Source of the DNA: Bacteroidota bacterium
GTDB lineage: Bacteria; Bacteroidota; Bacteroidia; B-17B0; Aurantibacillaceae
DNA: 41,749 nt
Assembly: GCA_016708845.1 (NCBI GenBank)
Contig: JADJFB010000007.1
Coordinates: 1-41,749 of the forward strand
Direction of reading: 5' to 3'
In this document: piece after piece, positions 16,605 through 26,182 of the stretch
How the letters are laid out: the number at the start of each line of letters is the position of its first letter
How positions within the stretch are numbered: position 1 is the first letter of the stretch
Program-made: the position numbers and the translations under genes
Notes under the pieces: generated by a model
Databases searched by the model: none
What the model saw: the letters and a program-made list of their open reading frames with translations, nothing else
What the model was told of the DNA's origin: nothing

Positions 16605-18030
16605 AAAAAAAATAGCTATATATTGCGGACTAATAGGTCTATCGTTTATGTATACTGCCTGTCTGGGGCCGTCTATCATTAAGCGGACAGAAAACAAAAC
16701 AGTTCCAGCAAGTTATAACACAAGTAAAGATACGCTCAATACAGCCAGAGTTAAATGGAAAACATTTTTCAAGGATCAAAATTTAATTGCACTCATTGAT
16801 ACTGCTCTAAAAAATAATCAGGAGCTGAATATTATGATGCAGGAAATCAGTATCGCTAAAAATGATGTAAGAGCAAAGAAAGGCGCATACATGCCAAATT
16901 TGGAAGTTGGCATTGAGGCTGGACTTGACAAATCTAGCAGTTATACAATTAAAGGGGCAAACGAAGAGGCAAATGATATTGTATCAGGACAAAAAAATCC
17001 TTCGCCTTTATCAAACTATATTGCTGGTGCAAATATCTCTTGGGAAATTGATATTTGGAAAAAGTTACGTAATGCTAAAAAAGCAGCTGTATTCAGATAC
17101 CTCGCGAGTATGGATGGAAAAAACTTTATGGTAACACATTTAGTTGCTGAGATCTCTAATTCCTACTATGAATTATTGGCTCTGGATAATCAATTAGAAA
17201 TTTTAAAACAAAATATCGAACTGTATCAGAGCTCACTTGAAATAGTGAAACTCGAAAAAAGTGCCGCAAGAGTAACAGAATTAGCCGTTCGTAGATTTGA
17301 AGCAGAGGTTTTAAAAAACCAAAGTCGTCAATTTTATATTGAATAGCAAATTACTGTAACTGAAAATCATTTGAATTATTTGATGGGTCGTTTCCCTCAA
17401 CCAATTGTGAGAAGTTCGAGTACATTTTTTGATCTGGCTATTGATACTATTCATTCTGGTATACCTTCTCAACTTTTAGAAAACAGACCAGATATTAAAA
17501 AAGCAGAACGCGAATTAATAGCTGCGAAACTAGAAGTAAAATCTGCTAAAGCTGAATTTTATCCAGCATTAAAAATCGCAGCTGGTGCTGGTTATAATGC
17601 ATTTAATCCAAAATACATTATTGAAACACCATGGTCTTTAGTCTATAATGTAGCAGGAAATTTAGTAGCGCCTTTAATCAATAGAAATGTGATCAAAGCA
17701 AATTACTATTCGGCTAGTTCAAAACAAGTGCAAGCCATGTATAATTACGAACGCACTATATTAAATGCACATATTGAAGTAGTCAACCAGCTTTCAAATA
17801 TCAGTAATCTTAAAAAGAGCTACGATTTAAAAACAAAACAAATTAAAGCGCTTACCGAATCTATTGACATCGCTAATACCTTATTCAAATCTGCCAGAGC
17901 GGATTACATGGAAGTGCTACTAACACAACGTGATGCTTTAGACTCAAGATTTGAATTGATTGAAACTAAAAAACAACAAATGAATGCCATGGTAACTATT
18001 TTTGAAGCACTAGGTGGTGGTTGGAGATAA
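16588..18030 (+). pseudogene. TolC-like outer-membrane efflux factor interrupted by an in-frame TAG
   Basis: This would be the outer-membrane channel of the RND system: 480 codons from ATG 16588, overlapping the permease end by 17 bases. A lipoprotein-type signal ends near Cys25 (MYTAC). The two TolC/OprM repeats are recognisable: QNLIALIDTALKNNQELNI and NISWEIDIWKKLRNAKKAA in the first, and LENRPDIKKAERELIAAKLE plus the late DYMEVLLTQRDALDSR in the second. A single TAG at 17344-17346 (codon 253) interrupts the frame between FYIE and QITVTENHLNYLMG. Reading continues in the same frame without loss, so one base change from CAG (Gln) would explain it. TAG is a true stop elsewhere here (gyrB and the permease end with it). 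It is either a fresh nonsense mutation or a sequence error. If real, the pump lacks its own channel. Confidence 0.88.
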
Positions 18031-18052
18031 TCCAAACCAAATGCTAAAGAAG

Positions 18053-18131
18053 CTTGCTAACCTTAGTCGAAAAAATCAGCATTTTTATTTCATAGTTTTT
18101 ATGCTGATAATCGAGACTAGGGTTTAGCAAG
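18053..18131. repeat. Large interrupted hairpin between convergent genes
   Basis: CTTGCTAA (18053-18060) pairs with TTAGCAAG (18124-18131). Inside, near-matching segments around TTAGTCGA and GACTAGGG continue the stem, and ATCAGCAT (18075-18082) pairs with ATGCTGAT (18101-18108). The result is a 79-base cruciform-like structure with bulges. It lies directly after the outer-membrane factor gene and just before a separate, cleaner terminator, so it is not needed for termination. It looks like a degenerate palindromic repeat unit or a structured 3' RNA end. Confidence 0.5.
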
Positions 18132-18144
18132 ACCATTTTACAAA

Positions 18145-18175
18145 AAAAGCTCTATCATTTTATGATAGAGCTTTT
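18145..18175. terminator. Bidirectional intrinsic terminator
   Basis: AAAAGCTCTATCAT and ATGATAGAGCTTTT form a perfect 14-bp stem with a 3-base loop (TTT). The A-run and T-run on the two sides allow it to work in both directions. It separates the plus-strand efflux operon from the convergent minus-strand barrel gene. Confidence 0.85.
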
Positions 18176-18197
18176 AAATAAAATAATACTGTAATAA

Positions 18198-19910
18198 CTA
18201 AAAAGGGATAAAAGTTAAACCAGCCATTAAATTAAAACGCTGACTAGGATATTTCTCCCAACGGTAATAACGCGTATTAGCTATGTTATTAAAGTTTACA
18301 AAGAAAGATAGCATCTTACTGTAACGGTATTCAGCTCCTAAATTAACATCCACAATGCCTTTTAATAATTTAGGCTCTGTAGTGTAATTAAAATTAGCAT
18401 CAGATACCTGCGTTAAAGCAAATTGATTTCCAATGACAAATACATCTGCCTTGATAATAATTTTACTTTTTAAATTGTACTGAGCCGAAAAGGTTAAATC
18501 AAAATCAGGTTTATGATACGCGCGAGTTAAGTTCTTAGTTTTATACATATAATAGTTCCCTTTAGCTATAAAATGTATTTTTTCTTTGTATTGATACTTT
18601 ACTTGTCCTGATACATTAAACAAGTTCGTGTTATCATAAATCACTTTATATTGGTTGTCTAATGTTCCATTTTTAGTGTAGTCAATCACAAAAAAGTGCA
18701 TGCTATCTACCACACTATAACTTGCTTTTACGTCATAACTCGTTTTAGAGCTCAAATTTCCTTTTAATCCTCCAAATACATTAAACTTAGTATTAGAGTT
18801 TTTATAGTTTAATGTATTTGTAATAAAAGGATTTTCGTTAGACAAACTTCTTAATGAGTTTTTTTGTAAGCCTCCATTTACACCAGCATAAGGAATAATA
18901 ATGCTTTCATACACATCAAATTGAGCATTTAACTGTGGGTGAAAATAAAACTTAGTGCTGCTTTGATTTGTAAATACATCCATTGTAGCAGCAACTCCAA
19001 TATCTAACATCCATTTTTTACCATGGGTTTCAAAATAAGGATTCAACTTAATAATAACATCATTAAATGTATCGTTAGGTAATTTATGATTGTAGTAATC
19101 GGCATCAAAAGCCACAAACAAACGTTCTTTATTAATAAATGTATTGAATACTGTATTTAATTTAATATTGTTTTCTGCTACGTTATACAAATCCTTTAAA
19201 TTATAATAACCCACTTTTATAGCGTGATTAATTTTGCTACTGTCGGTATAATGACTTTGTAATTTCACAACAGGTTCAAATAACTGATAACGTTGCTTAG
19301 TATAATCCTTATCTAATTTATTTTCAGTAGTATCATATCCGTAAAAGCGACTCACATTTCTTTTATAATTAAACTCACCAGATAAAGTATGTTTTTTATA
19401 AAATTTCTTTCCGTAAATCTCTCCTTCGTTATCACTAAAGCCACTGTAACCAACATCTTTTAAATGTGAGGAAGAGGACAAATGCTTTAAATGCAATCCA
19501 TAAGCTACATCTCTCGTTCTTAAACTATTGATCCAAAATTCACCATAAGGCGTTGTATATGTTCCCATTCCCACTTTTAATAAAGAATGGTACAATTTAG
19601 ATAAAGGCTCATTTTGCATTTTAGCAGCATCAATTGGAATTACTTCATATTTGGATACAAGTGGTGTTGAAACAATGCCATAATTGATATTAGCTATCTT
19701 TTTAACGGTGTCTTTAATCTCTGGTAAATCACCTAATTTAACAGCATCTTTAATAGTAGGTTCAAAAACACTAATTGCAGTATATTTATAGGAAGTTCCG
19801 ATAGTTAGTACTAATGCTGCAGCAAAATAGCCTAAAACCAAAAGCAATACAAAAAACCATTGCAGTTTTTTAATACGACGTTTTTGTATTTGTTGTTCTT
19901 GCTCGTACAT
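18198..19910 (-). CDS. Outer-membrane beta-barrel protein paired with a large TPR protein
   Basis: The protein has 570 residues from ATG 19910. The N-terminus is basic (QKRRIKKLQW) then strongly hydrophobic (FFVLLLVLGYFAAALVLTIG), serving as a signal peptide with an unusually long first part. A short periplasmic segment follows with a conserved-looking PLSKLYHSLLKVGMGTYTTP, which resembles the beginning of the barrel in TonB-receptor-like proteins. From about residue 110 the sequence is alternating aromatic/polar strands to the end, closing with AGLTFIPF, a typical outer-membrane C-terminus with a final Phe. No plug domain or TonB box is evident, so active TonB-dependent transport is not supported. 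The gene follows the large TPR gene on the same strand with an 88-base gap, and the two are probably co-expressed. Confidence 0.75.
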   Translation of the reverse strand: MYEQEQQIQKRRIKKLQWFFVLLLVLGYFAAALVLTIGTSYKYTAISVFEPTIKDAVKLGDLPEIKDTVKKIANINYGIVSTPLVSKYEVIPIDAAKMQNEPLSKLYHSLLKVGMGTYTTPYGEFWINSLRTRDVAYGLHLKHLSSSSHLKDVGYSGFSDNEGEIYGKKFYKKHTLSGEFNYKRNVSRFYGYDTTENKLDKDYTKQRYQLFEPVVKLQSHYTDSSKINHAIKVGYYNLKDLYNVAENNIKLNTVFNTFINKERLFVAFDADYYNHKLPNDTFNDVIIKLNPYFETHGKKWMLDIGVAATMDVFTNQSSTKFYFHPQLNAQFDVYESIIIPYAGVNGGLQKNSLRSLSNENPFITNTLNYKNSNTKFNVFGGLKGNLSSKTSYDVKASYSVVDSMHFFVIDYTKNGTLDNQYKVIYDNTNLFNVSGQVKYQYKEKIHFIAKGNYYMYKTKNLTRAYHKPDFDLTFSAQYNLKSKIIIKADVFVIGNQFALTQVSDANFNYTTEPKLLKGIVDVNLGAEYRYSKMLSFFVNFNNIANTRYYRWEKYPSQRFNLMAGLTFIPF

Positions 19911-19998
19911 AAACGAATTACCATACTTGCTTGAAGAAAGAATAGGTATCGCTATTAAATAATTTTGTTTCTCTCATAATAGTACTTTAACCGAATAT

Positions 19999-22900
19999 TT
20001 ATTTATTATTTTTTAATGAATCTAGTTTAGCTTCATATAATTGATCAAATAAATCTTTATCGCCTTTTGATTCTTTAAACTCCACTTTCATATCATTACT
20101 TGGAGTTGTTTCTTGAATAGTTCTAGCAGCACGTTTAGCTTTTAATTCTTCCAACTTTTTAGTAGCCTCGTCAATATATTCCTGTCTTGGTTTACCATCA
20201 ATGACTGTTTGTAACATCAACTCAGCGTCTGCATCTTCTCCCTTAGCGATGTATGAATCCGCCAATAATAACAATCCTTTGTTATTCCAGTCATCGTTAG
20301 AATATTCGTAACTAATTAAGCTACCAATTGTTTTTTCAACTGCTGTATAATCTTGTTTCGCTAATTGAATTTTAGCAATTAAATATAAAGCTTCGGCACC
20401 AGTCACATTTTTAGCCGTTTTATGAATGGCTTTAAATTCAATTAAAGCATCATCAAAACGATTTAACTCATATAACGATTTTGCTTTATCATACTTTGCT
20501 TCATTAATTTGTTGTGGTGTGATCTTTTCGGTATTTAAAACTTTACCTGCAAAATCTAATGCCACTTCATAATTCTTTAAGTAAAAAGCACTACGCATCG
20601 CTCCTATTCTACCAGTTAATTTATTAGCTGGTGCTTCGGCATACTCGTCTAATTTTTGATAATAAGGTAATACCTCTTCATATTTTTTATCTTTATACAA
20701 CATATATGATAACTTCAATAAAGACGTTTCTGTATTAATTCCTCTTGCTCTACTAACAATGTATTTATATGAAGGAATTGCTTTTTCAAATAAATCCTTA
20801 CTATATGCACATTCAGCAAAACAGAAATGAGCTTCCGCAATATATTTTCCTTCAGGATATTTAGAAATATAGCTTTCAAATTTAGGCATGGCTACATCAC
20901 AATTCTTTTGATTATAATAAGCTTCTTTAGCCGCGTCATATAAAGATGATTCTAATTCTGTTGTACTTAAAGGATTACCAATCGATGCGAAATATTTTTC
21001 TTTACCGTCAACATCGCCTTTAGCATCAAAAATCTTTTTAATGGTTTCTAATACTTCTTTTGACTCAGTGCTTTTTGGATCTTTTTTAACGATTTGATCA
21101 AAATAACCAAATGCTTTGTCATCTTCTTTCTTATTAAAATACATTAATCCAATACCAGCTAATGCAGAGTTAACATAAGATGATTGAGGATAATCATCTA
21201 ATACTTTTTGATAATAGACAATCGCATTATCTGGATCATTTAAATCTTTACTATATGTCTCAGCTGTTTCAAACACAGAAGCTGCGATGTAATTAGATTT
21301 AGGATATTTGCTCGCTAGCAATTTTAAATCGTTGATTTTTTCGTTATTATTTTTTAATAATCCGCTGCATAATGCTTTTTGATAAATACAATAATCTACG
21401 TCCATTTGATTTAAAGCAATCGCTGTTTCATAATAATCAGCTGCTTGCGGATATACATTATTCATAAAATAACTATCCGCCGTTCTCACATTGGCATCTG
21501 CTATTTTTTTGGCATCGTATTGATTTTTAGTCAGTAAAAATTTCCGGAAAGCAATGTTGGCATTCTCGTAATCTTTTTTATTTTTTTGCTGAAAATAAGC
21601 GTAACCAATATTATAGTTAGATAAATCATATTCCTTTAAACTAAAAGAACCTTCGTTTAATTGAAAGTTTTTCCATGTTTGAATAGCTGTAGCATAATCC
21701 TTTTTAATATAAGAAATCTCTCCTAACCAATATTGAGATAAGGCATTGTATGTTTTGTCAAAATTAACAGAAATAGATTTATTAAAATACTTACTAGCGC
21801 TATCTAAATCAATATTATTAAAATACTCAACCGCTTTAAAATAAATTAATTTTTGATAGGTAATTTTTAAGATTGGATCCAAAGGTTGAATCTTTTCAAT
21901 GGAGGCAATAGCTTGCGAATAATTTTTAGTAGTAGAATACACATTAACTAAATAATTATAAGCATCCGCTTTTCTTGGCGAATCTGGATATTGCTTGATG
22001 TATTTTTGAAAGGCTATCACCGCATCATTATATGGCGCAAATGATAATTCGTAACACAATTTAGCGTAACTAAATAAAGCATCCTCTGTAATTTTCGGAT
22101 CATAATTCATATTACTTGCCGCCGAAAATGCACTACGTGCTTTTATTTTATTACCAAGCTGCACATGACAATCTGCTAAATGATACCAAGCATTTTGAAC
22201 CAAACTATCATCACCATAAGTTACTTTTTCGAACTTAAGTGCTGCATTTTTATAATCCTTAATTTGGTAATAACAATATCCAATCTCATAATTTCCTTTT
22301 TCATTAAAACCACCACCCGTTGTTTCCGATTTTTTAAAATAGGTTAAGGCATTAGCGAAATCTTTTAAATTAAAATAAGACTCTCCAATCATTCGGTTAA
22401 TCTCACTTTCTTTTTGAATTTTAGAGGAATCGTTTAGTAATGCTGGAGCATTTTTCACAACCTCAGAATATTTACCTTGAATAAAATAAATTTGAGTAAT
22501 GTAATATGGCACAACAGCACTAAATGTTTCATCATTCAGTAAGCGATTAAAGCCTTGTAAAGCTGTTTCGTAATTTTTTTCTTGGTAAGAAATGTGCGAA
22601 TAATAATAATTTGCAGGATGAGCATATTTATTATCGACATCTTTAATTTCAAATAAATCTAATTTTGCTTTTTCGTTGTTATTAGTTATGAAGTAACTGT
22701 AACCTCTTTTAAAATATAACTCTGCTAAATTATCTTTGGTTAATTCATAGATATCAACCTTCTCCAAAAATTTAATCGCATCTTCATATTTCTTTTTTCT
22801 AAAATTTGATTTTCCTAAATAAAAATAACCCCATTTAACTTTATTACTTTCTGGGTGACGTTCAATAAATTCTTTCATGCGCCATTCGCCATCCTTGTGA

Positions 22901-23145
22901 AAAAGCTCAATACCACAAGCAGCGGCATAATACTCCGCATCTGTTTTTAGTAAGGTGTTTCCTTTTACAGAATTCATATAATCTGTAAACGTTTTTTGAG
23001 CTGCAGTATATTGTTTTTTATCAAACAATTCTAGTCCCATTTTATAGCTAGCATCTTTATCTAAATAAAATTGTGTTTTTTGAGAAAACAACAATCCTGA
23101 GAACGTTAGAAGCAAAAGACTTATGAAATATTTTTTAATCATCAT
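19999..23145 (-). CDS. Large exported tetratricopeptide-repeat protein
   Basis: The protein has 1048 residues from ATG 23145; the next codon is also ATG. Residues 1-22 are a signal peptide (KKYFISLLLLTFSGLLFSQ). The rest is an almost unbroken array of more than twenty degenerate TPR units of about 34-38 residues, for example YYFKRGYSYFITNN-type helices, ALTYFKKSE, YQIKDYKNAALKFEKV and NAWYHLADCHVQLG. Spacing and composition resemble CpoB/YbgF and BamD-type periplasmic TPR proteins. The C-terminus is charged (KAKRAARTIQE, then FDQLYEAKLDSLKNN). A scaffold or assembly role in the periplasm next to the co-encoded barrel protein is a reasonable inference. No catalytic domain is seen. Confidence 0.85.
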   Translation of the reverse strand: MMIKKYFISLLLLTFSGLLFSQKTQFYLDKDASYKMGLELFDKKQYTAAQKTFTDYMNSVKGNTLLKTDAEYYAAACGIELFHKDGEWRMKEFIERHPESNKVKWGYFYLGKSNFRKKKYEDAIKFLEKVDIYELTKDNLAELYFKRGYSYFITNNNEKAKLDLFEIKDVDNKYAHPANYYYSHISYQEKNYETALQGFNRLLNDETFSAVVPYYITQIYFIQGKYSEVVKNAPALLNDSSKIQKESEINRMIGESYFNLKDFANALTYFKKSETTGGGFNEKGNYEIGYCYYQIKDYKNAALKFEKVTYGDDSLVQNAWYHLADCHVQLGNKIKARSAFSAASNMNYDPKITEDALFSYAKLCYELSFAPYNDAVIAFQKYIKQYPDSPRKADAYNYLVNVYSTTKNYSQAIASIEKIQPLDPILKITYQKLIYFKAVEYFNNIDLDSASKYFNKSISVNFDKTYNALSQYWLGEISYIKKDYATAIQTWKNFQLNEGSFSLKEYDLSNYNIGYAYFQQKNKKDYENANIAFRKFLLTKNQYDAKKIADANVRTADSYFMNNVYPQAADYYETAIALNQMDVDYCIYQKALCSGLLKNNNEKINDLKLLASKYPKSNYIAASVFETAETYSKDLNDPDNAIVYYQKVLDDYPQSSYVNSALAGIGLMYFNKKEDDKAFGYFDQIVKKDPKSTESKEVLETIKKIFDAKGDVDGKEKYFASIGNPLSTTELESSLYDAAKEAYYNQKNCDVAMPKFESYISKYPEGKYIAEAHFCFAECAYSKDLFEKAIPSYKYIVSRARGINTETSLLKLSYMLYKDKKYEEVLPYYQKLDEYAEAPANKLTGRIGAMRSAFYLKNYEVALDFAGKVLNTEKITPQQINEAKYDKAKSLYELNRFDDALIEFKAIHKTAKNVTGAEALYLIAKIQLAKQDYTAVEKTIGSLISYEYSNDDWNNKGLLLLADSYIAKGEDADAELMLQTVIDGKPRQEYIDEATKKLEELKAKRAARTIQETTPSNDMKVEFKESKGDKDLFDQLYEAKLDSLKNNK

Positions 23146-23367
23146 GTAGTATATAATCGTATATAAATAATTTTGTCACAAAAAATTTCATAAAAAATTT
23201 AAAGCGACTTTTTTGTTCAATAATTTTCGTTCTTAAAAATAACAGTCAAATAAGCTCCCTTAACACGCTGATTATGTAGTTATTAACCCAAGCATGTTAA
23301 AACTTGAAGCCAACCATTGCCGAATGAAGCTAATTACTTTCTAATTTCACAACACAATTATTTTGCT

Positions 23368-24051
23368 ATGATTAACGATTCGGTTATTGAATTTAAAGAC
23401 GCTACGATTTACCAAGGCGATGTTCCAGTGATTACTAACTTAAACCTTAACCTTAATAAGGGTGAGTTTGTGTATTTATTAGGAAAAACAGGAAGTGGAA
23501 AGAGTAGTTTACTAAAAACTATTTATGGAGATATTGAGCTAAAGCACGGTGCTGGAGAAGTAGCAGGATTTAAATTGCATAATCTAAAACGTAAGGAAAT
23601 TCCTTTTTTACGTCGTAAATTGGGTATTGTATTTCAAGATTTTCAGTTATTAAGCGATAGAAATGTATTTGAAAACCTACGTTTCGTCATGAAAGCAACT
23701 GGCTGGACAGATGAAGCCAAAATAAAAAGTCGAGTAAAAGACGTTTTAGCTAAAGTTGGTTTAGAAAGCAAGGAACAAGTGATGTCTTTTCAATTATCAG
23801 GCGGAGAACAGCAACGTATTAGTATTGCTCGTGCCTTAATTAACGAACCTGAAATTATTTTAGCTGATGAGCCAACGGGGAATTTGGATCCAGAAACCTC
23901 GGAAGGCATTATGAAAATATTATTAGATATTAGCAAACAAGGGCGCTGCGTGTTATTTGCAACTCACGATTTATTACTATACAGTAAATTCCCAGCTCGT
24001 ACTTTGTTATGCGAAAACAATAAAATTGCCGATAGCGTGTCATTAAAATAA
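23368..24051 (+). CDS. ftsE: FtsE-type ABC ATPase
   Basis: This is the cytoplasmic ATPase that, with FtsX, activates peptidoglycan hydrolases during division. The chosen start is ATG 23368 (227 residues), because the conserved beginning INDSVIEFKDATIY follows directly. A TTG 17 codons upstream would add an unrelated tail. The Walker A motif GKTGSGKSS is near residue 35. The Q-loop is VFQDFQLLSDRNVFENL, which is the FtsE-like form. The signature is LSGGEQQR, Walker B is IILADEPTGNLDPE, and the switch histidine lies in FATHD. No ftsX is adjacent. In Bacteroidota these genes are often apart, so the assignment rests on the Q-loop and size. The ogt gene begins on the base after its stop codon. Confidence 0.85.
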   Translation: MINDSVIEFKDATIYQGDVPVITNLNLNLNKGEFVYLLGKTGSGKSSLLKTIYGDIELKHGAGEVAGFKLHNLKRKEIPFLRRKLGIVFQDFQLLSDRNVFENLRFVMKATGWTDEAKIKSRVKDVLAKVGLESKEQVMSFQLSGGEQQRISIARALINEPEIILADEPTGNLDPETSEGIMKILLDISKQGRCVLFATHDLLLYSKFPARTLLCENNKIADSVSLK

Positions 24052-24546
24052 ATGAACGACTCCTTTGATATTTCTTATTACGAATCGCCAATAGGATTGA
24101 TTCAAATAAAAAGTGTAAATCAAAAAATATGTTCAGTTTTATTTGTAGAAAAAGAAACAGAACCATTTACGATTGATACGCCTTTAAACAAAGAATGTAT
24201 CAAGCAATTAAAAGAATACTTTGCTGGCACTCGTTTACAGTTTGATTTGCCTATTTTTCAAATCGGCACTGACTTTCAACAAAAAGTGTGGGACGAAGTA
24301 CACAAAATTGTTTACGGCGATACTTGCACCTACTCTTTATTAGCGCATAAAATTGGAGATATAAAAAGTATTAGAGCTGTTGGCACCACCAATGGCAAAA
24401 ATAAAATCGCCATTATCGTTCCCTGTCACCGTGTTATTGGCTCCGACGGCAGTTTAACTGGTTACGCTTGGGGACTTGATAAAAAAGAATGGTTATTAAA
24501 ACATGAAATAGAACATTCGGGACCTGTTGAAGGGAGATTGTTTTAA
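24052..24546 (+). CDS. ogt: Methylated-DNA-protein-cysteine methyltransferase
   Basis: This is a suicide repair enzyme that removes O6-methyl groups from guanine by transfer to its own cysteine. It has 164 residues from ATG 24052, which directly abuts the ftsE stop codon, so it is translated from the same transcript. The N-terminal ribonuclease-like domain includes YYESPIGLIQI. The C-terminal domain has the DNA-binding helix (DIKSIRAVGTTNGKN) and the active site PCHRV with Cys125, followed by LTGYAWGLDKKEWLLKHE. All catalytic landmarks are present. It belongs to the Ogt/AGT class without an Ada regulatory domain. Its stop codon touches the restored end of the convergent peptidase gene. Confidence 0.95.
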   Translation: MNDSFDISYYESPIGLIQIKSVNQKICSVLFVEKETEPFTIDTPLNKECIKQLKEYFAGTRLQFDLPIFQIGTDFQQKVWDEVHKIVYGDTCTYSLLAHKIGDIKSIRAVGTTNGKNKIAIIVPCHRVIGSDGSLTGYAWGLDKKEWLLKHEIEHSGPVEGRLF

Positions 24547-26182
24547 CTATTTAACCAACTCTACGTACACATTTCTATTCAATGAAATAGATTTATGAGC
24601 TTTATCTAATGATATCGTTTGCCATTGCGTCGTGGGTGAAATCCAAAATTCTTTATCCGTTTTAATTTTTACTGGCATGTTAAATCCATCGATGCAATTC
24701 GACGTATCTAAATTGAAGATTCTTCTTAGTGAGTTTATATTCTAAACGTGGGATTTGAGTGGTTCGTAGATACTGATTAAAAAAGGGTTTTAGATCTTTG
24801 CCCGTTTTTAAAATTAAATACTCTTCAAACTCTTGAGTAGAAATAATTTTATGGTAGAAGTGTTTAGACACATCTCTTAATAACAATCTAAATTTCTCAT
24901 CATCATCTACTAACTGCCTAATCATGTGTATCACCTGGCTACCTTTATTGTATATATCACCGCTTCCTTCTTTCTTTACTCCATATTGTCCTATTAAAGG
25001 AATATCATTATCAATAAATTTTTTAACGCCAGCGCAATAATCATTCCCTGCTTCTTTACCAAACTCACATTCTGTAAACAACGCTTCAGCATAAGAAGCA
25101 AAACCTTCATGAATCCAATTATCAGCAACATCTTTAGCGGTTACACTATTCCCAAACCATTCGTGGGCTGTTTCATGCACCACAATAAAATCCCATTTTA
25201 AACCCCAACCTGTTTTTGATCTATCCATTCCTGCATAACCATTCAAATAGGAATTACCATAAGCCACATTACTTTGGTGCTCCATTCCTAAATAAGGTGC
25301 TTCCACAATTTTATAACTATCCTCATAAAAAGGATAATGCCCAAACCAATGCTCTAGGCATTTGAGTGTTTTAATGACATTTGGTTTTAAGTGAGACTTA
25401 GCTTTTGCGACGTGGTAATTCAACACCCAATAATCCGTTATCAGTTTTCCGTTCTCTCCTTGCACGGAATCGTGCAGTAATGTGTATTTCCCAATATATG
25501 GAATGATATCATAACTATTAATTGGATTAGTCACTTCCCATTCATAGGTGGTGAAATTATTTTGTGCTAACGTTTTATACTTCTTTATTAATTTTCCATT
25601 TCCTATACCTACTAAACTGTCAGGAACAGTAATATTTAAAGTGCAACTTTCTGGTTCGTCACTCTGAATATCTTTACAAGGAACCCAAACACTTGCTCCT
25701 GCTCCCTGACAAGCAACGCTCATCCATGGATTTCCTAATGAATCTTTTTTCCAAACCCAACCGCCATCCCAAGGTGGATTTTTTGCCACTTTTGGTTTTC
25801 CTGAAAAGAATGTGGAAATATAATGAACCGATTTTTTTTCTTGTTTAGGTAAGGTTAATAGCCATCTATTTTTTTCCTTTTTAAAATTTGAAAATGAGGC
25901 TCCATCAAGATATACGCTATCCATTTGCATGGGTTCTTGTAAATCTAATTGCAAAACAAATGGCAATGAATCGGCAACCACCTTGTATCCAATAATATTG
26001 ATGCCAACAATCGTTTTTGTTTCAAAATCAGGCTTAACGCTTAACATGTAGGTTTTAACATCCCACCATGCTCTGTATGATGTATTACTTCCTATTAATG
26101 TGTCTTCTTTCGTTAGTACATTCGATTGAGAAAATACAATTTCTGAAACAAATAAAACAACTATAACAAGTAAAATTCTCAT
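24547..26182 (-). pseudogene. Exported M1-family metallopeptidase, frameshifted near the C-terminus
   Basis: This is a zinc aminopeptidase of the M1 (gluzincin) family. From ATG 26182 an uninterrupted frame gives 500 residues: signal peptide (ILLVIVVLFVSEIVFSQ), a beta-rich N-terminal domain, the exopeptidase-type GMEHQ motif (family GAMEN) near 300, and the zinc site HETAHEW with His336, Glu337, His340 and the third ligand Glu359. The frame then ends abnormally at 24680 with VELHRWI. The next frame continues with NCIDGFNMPVKI to a TAG at 24547, which is the normal end of this family. Removing one base near 24700-24706 joins them as FRYSNCIDGF and gives 544 residues. The start overlaps the ABC ATPase stop by 4 bases. 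The catalytic domain is intact either way, but the C-terminal tail would be lost if the lesion is real. Confidence 0.85.

Noticed and set aside
17344..17346. TAG read as a sense codon (genetic code change)
   Set aside because: gyrB, the RND permease and the TPR gene at 35988 all end in TAG at their natural lengths, so TAG is a stop in this genome.
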